This document shows, in pieces, positions 51,342 through 60,000 of a DNA stretch of 60,000 bases. Position 1 is the first letter of the stretch. Each line of letters begins with the position of its first letter. The position numbers and the translations under genes are program-made. The stretch is taken from NCBI RefSeq assembly GCF_037975245.1, contig NC_092566.1, positions 10,943,501-11,003,500 of the forward strand. Direction: 5' to 3'. This DNA comes from Apostichopus japonicus. Lineage: Eukaryota > Echinodermata > Holothuroidea > Aspidochirotida > Stichopodidae. Under the pieces are notes generated by a model, which did not search any database, was not told where the DNA came from, and was given only the letters and a program-made list of their open reading frames with translations.

Positions 51342-51633
51342 CAGGCGCGTAGCCAAGGGGGGGGGGGGCGAAGGGGGCAGCCGCCCCCCCCCTTGAGCAT
51401 AATTTTATTTTTTTTAATGTTTTTATGATATCGCTAGTATTTTCAAAAGAGAAAATGCTAAGATGCAACTTACAAGGCCTGGGAAGTGCCTTTTCCAGCG
51501 ATCTGGGAGGCATTCTAAGCCAAAATTTTCTTGTACGCTTCGCGCCAACCATAGTGGCGCAACGCTTAGATAGTTTTCAATGCCGAATCTACAGTTTCGC
51601 CCCTCCCTTGGCAAATTCCTGGCTACGCGCCTG
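51342..51633. mobile_element. hAT-type MITE with perfect 8-bp target-site duplication
   Basis: 292 bp. Flanks TACCCACA at 51,334-51,341 and 51,634-51,641 are identical. The left end CAGGCGCGTAGCCAAGG and right end (reverse) CAGGCGCGTAGCCAGGA give a 15-bp near-perfect inverted repeat. A G run at 51,357-51,368 lies just inside the left end, and a small hairpin (GCGCCA...TGGCGC) lies within. No transposase; the reading frames overlapping it are spurious. Confidence 0.92.
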
Positions 51634-51641
51634 TACCCACA

Positions 51642-54600
51642 AGCAGATCCCACCACTAAACCACACCCCGACCCACTCGCCGTCATGTATGCTACGTACT
51701 ACCATACTGCCATGTACTCCAGAAATACAAGCCACCTTCGCAGAATTACAGTCCTCGCGATTGTTCCAAGAACCAATGACGTACATTCTTTTTATAAAAG
51801 TTTCTGATCTCAAAGCGTCTTCACGGGGTCACGCATGATTTGCGGTGACCGGTAAATCACCAGGTTCGTGTTTGTTGTTCCACCCCATGCACTTTCAGGA
51901 TTTCGAGCCTGTGGTAATCAGACGGAAGTTTCTATGTAAATGCACTTGTATATCTGCCTTCGTTTGTGTTGCACACGTATGGTTATTTCCGGGATCTGTA
52001 AATAAGTTGTTTGGATGGCAGTTTCCTCTGTTAGCTGGCTCTGTTTGTATCCAATTGCGATTTACAGTGGATCAAAGTCCGCATTGTGCTATGCAATTGG
52101 GTCGCTGTGGTATTTGTTATTAGAAGTTCAGCTAGTTTAGTGACTAATTCTAAATATCTCAACGACTGTTGAATGCGATGAATTCAGAGTAAAGCAAAAC
52201 AAAGACGTCTGATTCAGTTTCAGCGAGAGTGACTGAGAGATCGTTGAATAAATTGATGGTGACTTATAATAGTGGTATTGGCTCGGCCCACGGACCTGCC
52301 AAGAAGAGTAGCCTAACCGTAAGTTTATATTATTGTGCACATGTAAATCTTAGTAAATAGTAAGTTACTAATATGTTACTTGTTAGGTATGCAACTTCAA
52401 GTACTAGTTCACCATAAGGCTGGTACCTAGCCGCATATTGCTCAGAGATATTTACTGTTCTATAAGTGGCAGTTGGTGCTTAAAAGTATTCTGAACTCTG
52501 CCTAGTGTTCATTAGAATATATAGCCTAGTTCATGAAGATAGGATGGGCCACTGTTTACAATATTATGAGTACAACTTACAAGCATAGGTTTGGTACTAT
52601 AGGCCTAATGTATTGTTAGTGCCAATTATACAGCCATTTGACCCAATGGTATGTAATTACTTGTACATCTCACCTGGGTATATTTCACTATTTGACCATA
52701 CCATTGCAATGTCAGAGCAGCTTGAAACTTGCAATTTAAAGCAATTCTCTGAATGTAGCCTATATATTTCACTGAGCAAAGCCAATTTTGCTAATCAATA
52801 TGGTAAACTCATCCTCTTATAGGACTATATCCAGACTCCAGGTACTTTATATGGTAGCTGAGCTCATTGTGTTTTGTTGCATATAGGACAGTATTTATAC
52901 AGGATAGTATTTGTAACTCCCTGGAGATTGCCCACATGAATTTTAGATGCATTCCGTCTTGTGACTGTATGTTGCATATGAATCAGAGTTAGATCGAAAA
53001 ATTGCCAGACAGATTGTCATAAAATTATACTGTCCAAACAAAAGCAAGTGCTACATTCTATAATGCATAAGTTTGTCAGTTCAAAATGTAAGGTATGTGC
53101 ACTAACAACTCGCCATGCGTACATTAAATTTACATAGTACATACAGTATACATAATACCATACAGTAGATGCAGTTTGTACGTACAGGCAAGTTGTGTTG
53201 ATTATACTCTGAAAGTCTGTGTGTACTATATATATACAATATATGCATGAGGCCTCTGTTTATTTTTCTTTCATTTTTATTAACTATCAAGTGTCCATAC
53301 TAGTGACTGGCACAGGGTATTGAACAAGTGTAAATTTACTTCCTTAATTTTAAATTGACGACAAGGGGACAGTGCATGCATGAACGCATGAAGGGACTCA
53401 AGTGGTACACGTATGGGAGATATGATACTTAGTTTTACGACTAAAATTCACAACAAAATATCTGGGAATAAAATATGCCATAGCTGCTATGATCAGTTCC
53501 AGGACATATGTCCACAGGAGTAAATGTTTAAATAAGTCAACACTTGGTTAATTTTTTCTCATTAGGAATTCCCCATATATATGCTCATACTCATGCTCAC
53601 ATGAGTTAAGGATTGCTAACAGGAGTACCTTTAGTAATGCAGTTTTAGACAACACAGGTTGAAGGGGACAACAATTAGACCAGCACCAAGCTTAATTGCC
53701 CAAGTGCACCCCTCCCCCCTACCCCCACTCTCCTTCCATCTATTCATCCCCCCTTGTCACATCCCTGTGGTAACATCCATTTTGATGATTATAATTACAG
53801 AATTGTTTAAGCAACAACTTTAACATTAATTAAACACATGCTTATAAATGCCACCATTTGTGGTTATAGTTTACATTCAGTTACAGTTCAGTCAGTTCAG
53901 TACAGTTCATACAGGGATGTGCTCACGCCGGGCGAGCGGCTGCATCCAGCAATTCTGAATGCCGACCAGCACAAACAGTATCTTAAACATTTTGGCCGAG
54001 TACTATTTTTGATGATTAATATAACAACTTTTACCATTAATTACCAATATATGGGAGAATACTTGGCACAGAAGTAAGCTCCAGAATAGGACACAAATAT
54101 AGCACCATTTGCCATCCAAGCATACTTGCAAAAATTTTACACAAAGGGGATGGGGAGACATCTCCACCCCTTAGACCCCTCCCCAGGACGTGGATCACAC
54201 TACCGCACAAACCTGCCCGCCAATCAAATATTCCTGAGCACTAATTCCCTGTAACATTGTCAGATTTAATCCCAACCAATTATTGATTTGATAAGGCAGA
54301 ACTGTTGCATGGTTATCCAAGTTTTATACCTACAATTATATAACTTACAACATACTGAAAACTTGATGGAGAGGACATTGTACTTGAATGAAGCAGATCG
54401 CTTGGGTGAATGTACAGTACCATGTGGAAGCGATAATTTAAAGTTCATGATTCAATATAATTTTACTAAAGAGTCACAGAAATTATTGAAGCCATCTGCT
54501 GTTGTCATTTATAGCCTGACTGTCAATTTGGTAATGATATATAACTTTACACTGTACAGTATATCAATATAGAAGCAAACAACAATTTCTGCATGACAAC

Positions 54601-56282
54601 AACTTCCCTTTTTATTTACTTATGAGTCGCAACAATGATTCAGCCAAAACTATAGACTATACCTGACAAATTTGAGCGTTTATAATGTAGATAAACACAT
54701 CAAAGATGTTACGTTTTTCTTTGATTCACTACGCTCTGAGCTGTCTCTATTCAATATACACGCATTCTAATCTACCTAGCCTACCAAAAAAAAAAAAAAA
54801 ATGGCTAGACCTTACAAAATATAGTACATTATAGTCAAAGCTTGGCGGTGCTCTCAGAAATGCTAGTAGCCATATGAAGGGGTCAATACTCTATCAGTCC
54901 AGGTGATAGTCAGAGTAGCATAAATTCCCTGTTAAAATGTGGCAGACTATGACCACAAAGTTTGAACCTTTCCTTTGCCTCGATTTGATCATACAGCTTA
55001 TTATCACAACTTACAGTGCAAATGACTGTATTCTGTAATATTGTAAAGCATGGCCATTTGTGTTTACAATCAATCTTCCATGACTTCTTTTCCTTTCACA
55101 CTGACCCTTAAAATTGACATATCATTAATGTGTATGTAAATGTACAGTACAGTATATACACCGTATTTTCTTACTATGATCTCATTTTCTATTGAAAAGC
55201 ATCATAAAATAGATGTTATGAAATAATGTAAGCGACCTCCATTACTCAGTTGTATTTGTTTGCACAGCTCTCTAATATTGAAGCAAAGTTTGCATTTTGG
55301 TAAAATTTCTCAGAACTAGTACCATCGCTGCAATGCCATGTCATGGTGTGTGTTTCAGGGTTGACTTTGTGATGAAAGTTCAAAGTTCAACAGAGTTGAA
55401 AGTTGTCAATGTTTGATTAGTACTAGTGGAGTATCAGAAATACCTCTACAATACAGTATAAATACATATAATACTGATACGCAAAGTAGCGCCAGCGGAG
55501 GCTAGTATCACAGAGTTAACCCTGGTAATTGCATATTATGTAGTTTTGTATACATACATGTGCCATATGTACTGTACATGTGCAGATTTTCCATGGCTGT
55601 GTCAGACTGTATTTTCTGTACATGTAACTTACAGTAGTTAAATATTGCAGTTCTGTGATTTCATATACCATGTTGATTCCTGTTCCTTTGAACAATAAAG
55701 TTATTGTTGACAGGCAGGGGAAGTTCCCTCCAGTTTATTTATTGTATCTATATAAATTGTACTGTTTTGGACAACCTTTTGAAAGATCAATTGTCTTATT
55801 TGGCATGCAACAGTGCCTTTGTGTATTACAGTTGTCCTTAGTTTAGCTTTATTACACACCAATCGATGACATACAGTACCAACAAGGAATCGACTGTACT
55901 TTTAAATTAGGGCAAAGTGTTTCATGCAGTAAGTATATGTATAATTAAAATGGGTGAATTTCTGCAAGCGATATAGTCTTAATATCTAGTAGTCCCAGAA
56001 TATGGAAACATTGGATTGCTTGTAATGTATTGAGCTATTACTGTTTTCATGAAATTCAATTCAATGTAGGACATTTGAAGTAAATATATTCCAAGCGTAC
56101 CAGAACAAAATATATATAATAATCCGGTTTTGTAATAATCCTGTGTGCAGTATCTGGGACATCAATGGGTTAAACATTTAGGAGCTCAATATCCTCATAG
56201 TTTTGTGCCTTTCTTGATATTAATTTTTATTAATTATTTTTATTAATTAATTAATTTTTTCTTTGTTTTTCCTGGATTTCAG
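51642..56282. other. Gap upstream of the SH2D4 coding exon
   Basis: No coding exon recognised. The acceptor before the SH2D4 start exon implies an upstream non-coding exon in or beyond this stretch. One candidate donor is AACC|GTAAGT at 52,318/52,319. A C-rich patch lies at 53,706-53,730, CAGTT-type short repeats at 53,875-53,905, and an A run at 54,786-54,801. Confidence 0.6.
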
Positions 56283-56539
<257 letters not shown>

Positions 56540-56889
56540 TAAGAGTAGTTAATTGTGCAAATGAGTAATGATTTGAATAGTAATTTAAGTCTGAGGGTGG
56601 AGGTAAATGCAACGTTACACCCAACATACTGCAAAGGAGAAACTGTAAGTATACATAGGTCCTAGGTTATCTACTGAATATGTAAATATGTAAATATTCA
56701 TTAAACTTTGGTTTAGAACCTGAGCAGAGTAGAAGATATATATTCATTGTGGTGAGAGGGTGAAAGTAGGTAATTGTCATGCCTGACATATAGTACACTG
56801 TAAGTATAGGTTATCATTTTTTGTCTGAGTACAACAGCATGCATGTGAAGAATATAGGCTACTGTATATATGCTATAGTTACTGTACAT

Positions 56890-57378
56890 CAGAGGTTCCC
56901 TAACTGGGGTGCATGAACCCCCAGGGGTGCGTGAGTCCATCCCAGGGGGTTCGTGAGATGTTTCTGAAAGTCAAAACTAGAGTACTTTCTGTTGAACTAA
57001 AATCTGATATCATATAATTTAGTAATACGTACAAAAGTCGTACCTATCGACAAACTCTTTTCGCATACAGTATGTTGCCATAGTAGTACAGTACCGTGCA
57101 TGTGATAAAAAACAGGAGCATCCGTCTCAACGTGTGTGATGGGTGATTGATGCGTAATACAGTTCGTGATCTGATCTTGAAGTTTCCAAATAAATATTTT
57201 TTATCTCTTGTTTTTTTTTCATTACAATATTACACTATTAACTTGATTGTTTACAAAGCACTGTTTTGGTTATTACAGTATAATAATGACTCAGATCGAG
57301 TCTCGAAAAGTTGGGGGTTCGTGGACAACTCTGACATCCACAGGGGGTTCGTTGGGGGATAAAGTTAGGGAAACCCTG
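56890..57378. mobile_element. hAT-type MITE with perfect 8-bp target-site duplication
   Basis: 489 bp. CTGTACAT occurs at 56,882-56,889 and 57,379-57,386. The left end CAGAGGTTCCCTAACTGGGG and right end (reverse) CAGGGTTTCCCTAACTTTAT share 14 of the first 16 bases. The sub-terminal motif GGGGGTTCGT(G/T) recurs internally. This terminus type is classic for hAT elements. No transposase frame. Confidence 0.92.
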
Positions 57379-57509
57379 CTGTACATGACATACAGTAGGC
57401 TACTGTATATAGTCATTGGAGGAAATCTGTGATGCTGTACTTTGTAAGTTACTGGAAAACAACTGTTGATTGTTATTATTTACTGTCAATACATCACCAA
57501 ATCCATTAA

Positions 57510-57871
57510 AGGCATTGAAGACTCGCACCAAACCGTGTGTCGCCCTCTGAAAAAAGTTCACTTTCCGTTGCTTGCAAGTGAAGTTTTCTTCTTGTCGCTA
57601 CAAAATGCAGACAGTAATGAAATGTGATACTTTGTTATCTTTAGCTGGACCTGAGATGTCCATCGCTGTATCGTTCGTATATACTGTGTTGTGGGTATTG
57701 ACAGTAGCTGCATGTATTACTGTACACCAGTGTCTAATTACCGACCGTAGCAAGCTGTGTGTGTATTTTCTGGGATCAATGGTGGTGCCTTACACTTCTG
57801 TTACACCTCATACGAAACTAGGTCAGATTACCGGCATCAGACGTTTCTTTGTGCGTGAGTCTTCACTGCCT
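57510..57871. mobile_element. TTAA-flanked MITE with 25-bp class inverted ends
   Basis: 362 bp between TTAA at 57,506-57,509 and 57,872-57,875. The left end AGGCATTGAAGACTCGCACC and the right end (reverse) AGGCAGTGAAGACTCACGCA match at 15 of the first 16 positions. TTAA target sites suggest a piggyBac-like element, although a TA target with an AAGGCA terminus (Tc1/mariner type) fits the bases equally well. A 111-codon frame crosses the right boundary and is not a gene. Confidence 0.82.
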
Positions 57872-60000
57872 TTAAGTTGTATCCTGATGATATGGTCACA
57901 GACTTAATGAAGTTAAGTTTTCTTGTCCAGACTCTATCCCTTACAAAGTGAGTGTGGCATTCATGAGGCATTCATTGTATGTAATTACCATCTGTCTGTT
58001 TGTTGTACTTTTTATGCACAGTCATGTACAGCCCTCATTTTGTCGAGAATAAGAACTGATTGATTCAGGAACTAATATACTGTATCAATCAGGCCTGGTA
58101 TCAATAGCAGACATTATAAATAAGAACTGTTTAAAAGGACTTGTGACTTTAGAAGGAAATGAAATTATTAGGTACAGTATTTAGATATTGAAAAATCATG
58201 TTACCTGTAGACATAAGTAGTCTGTACAAGACTGCTGCTGCAATACTCTCAAAGATGCATAAATACTGTAGTTTTGATAGTTAGCATGCATAGTATTGTC
58301 AACTGTCTTATAATCATAAATTTATGAAAGTTTAAATATTTATGCAAAATTCAACTTTAGACTATTTTTTTTTAAGGTCCAAGCAAATTTACCTGTAAAC
58401 TTCTCTAACATTGTGGTGCTGCACAACAGACAATAACCTAGCTCTTTATCATAGCACGTTTCAAGTTTATACATGTTCCCATTTTAATACAAAGTACTGG
58501 TTTGTGTCCTTGCTTGTTTCTAAGCTTGTACAAAACCCTGTGTAACATCTTTGCATATATGTGTGTGTTGCAACTTAATTACTAATTCTTGCATAAAATT
58601 TGCCTAGGTGCCATAACAGATTCATTTTTCACCCACTCATTTTTATTGACTTATTGACAAATATTTTTAATTTATTCAGCATAAACAGTATAGGCTATTC
58701 CAGAATATGCAAATTAAACAAGAATCATTTGTAATAAAAGGGAATTTTCAGAAAATCATTTAACAATCTGCCCTTAAGTCAGTAAGACTGCCGTTCATAT
58801 TTCGCCACTGCTCACTTCTTCACCTTTCGAGGTTATTAGTCGGGAACGTTAGCCTGCGTGTTACGTAATCAATTCGCCAAGCCTAGCCAAGGAAACAGAC
58901 GTGGAAAAGTCACTTGCACAGCTCAAGTTTCCCGCGATCTACCGCAAGAGCCTATTAATATGCCCGAGGTAAAACTGTTATGGCAGTGATATATGTTAGT
59001 GCACATTTTCAAATGTAAAACATGTATGTTGATATCACAAACATAAATAGAAAACAAATTCGGTTTGTACTACCATCACAGGTTTCCCTCTATAAAATAT
59101 ACCCCATAATCAGCCTCTACCTAATCACTGGGGCTTTTAACCCTGGATTACTCAACCACCTCCACACAGTTTCCCCATTGTTATCTGTTCTCAATAACCC
59201 TTTGTCTTATCACCGTTGTGAACATGCCATGACACATTCGATAAATTTATTTTGTGATTTTTGTCAATATTTGATCTGGCAAAACTGTACTTGTATGTAG
59301 ATAGAACGCATACATAAACTTTTCCTGACGACCTGTGTCAGTCAGTAACAAGGTAAAATGTACACATTATATAGACTAATGTTTTTACAAATGTGTTAAT
59401 AATGAGCTAACAAAAACACCTCATTCACCGGTGCGTAGGTGTTAATTGAATACTATGACATATAATTGAATATCCTGTCATATTTGGTTTGTTTTAGCAT
59501 GAATTATTTTAAGCATGATGATCACAAAGAATGATAAATTTGTTTTAATTGATCAGACTAGACATATACATACTGTACTGTATGTACTGTACATAGTACA
59601 CCTGCTGAAGAGTTTGTTACACAAAATGAAGGATGATATTATATACAAAAGCAAAGTTTGTACAATAATAAATGAGTTGGATTCCATAGTAGCAACAAAT
59701 TTCATCAGTCTGACAGGCACTTTCATTTAATTAGCACTTTAATACTCCCTTGTAAACAGTATGTTAAAAAAAGAAAAAAAATCAAAATTCAACAGTTTCG
59801 ACTTTCATTACAAATCATGAAGTGAAACCGGACCTGTCATGCTTAAACAAGCTAGATGGTTGCGATTTGACAATTGTATAGCGACAATGCACTTAAAATG
59901 TATTAATCAACTTAAAAAACTGATCTGAAAGGGTATTAATAAGTTAGAAACAGCCAGTCTAGCTATAATTACTATATACAGTAGTAATAACTACCATAGA

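Noticed and set aside
51425-51838. Open frames of 74-137 codons on both strands
   Set aside because: They overlap the hAT MITE at 51,342-51,633 and have no recognisable protein content.
57572-57907. 111-codon frame as a membrane protein gene
   Set aside because: It crosses the right boundary of a MITE with clear inverted ends and has no splice or promoter context.

Overview
The window is nuclear DNA of an animal. It is AT-rich, its coding exons are small and bounded by GT/AG introns, and it carries many microsatellites, long G/C homopolymers and small non-autonomous transposons. Three conserved metazoan genes are recognised. Their divergence from the vertebrate proteins and the genome texture suggest an invertebrate deuterostome. 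An echinoderm, perhaps a sea cucumber, is my best guess, but this is inference and no marker in the window proves it.

Layout: (1) 115-2756, minus strand: the first three coding exons of LARP7 (La motif and start of RRM1), cut by the left window edge. (2) 3.9-8.2 kb: intergenic DNA with a dispersed repeat and a short degenerate tandem repeat. (3) 8.28-47.6 kb, minus strand: a complete follistatin-like 4/5 gene of eleven coding exons (874 codons), with a poly(A) signal, a proposed non-coding first exon and a proposed TATA promoter. A 19.9-kb first intron holds almost all the repeats of the middle of the window. (4) 47.6-56.3 kb: gap without a recognised gene, containing a hAT-type MITE with a perfect target-site duplication. 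(5) 56,283-60,000, plus strand: first coding exon of SH2D4 (SH2D4A/B family); the rest lies beyond the right edge. Its first intron contains two further MITEs.

The genes are not functionally linked: LARP7 is a nuclear 7SK-snRNP factor, the FSTL protein is secreted, and SH2D4 is a cytoplasmic SH2 adaptor. All FSTL splice phases agree exactly from exon to exon, so that model is strong despite being hand-built.

I found no new multi-gene system. The best material for a second look is repeat biology: a zero-spacer palindrome with arms of about 150-175 bp (43.57-43.89 kb), three hAT-type MITEs with perfect 8-bp duplications and a fourth with an imperfect one, a TTAA-flanked MITE, two copies of a tRNA-derived SINE, two dispersed repeat families, a 24-bp minisatellite open on both strands, and a tandem-acceptor microexon in the FSTL gene.
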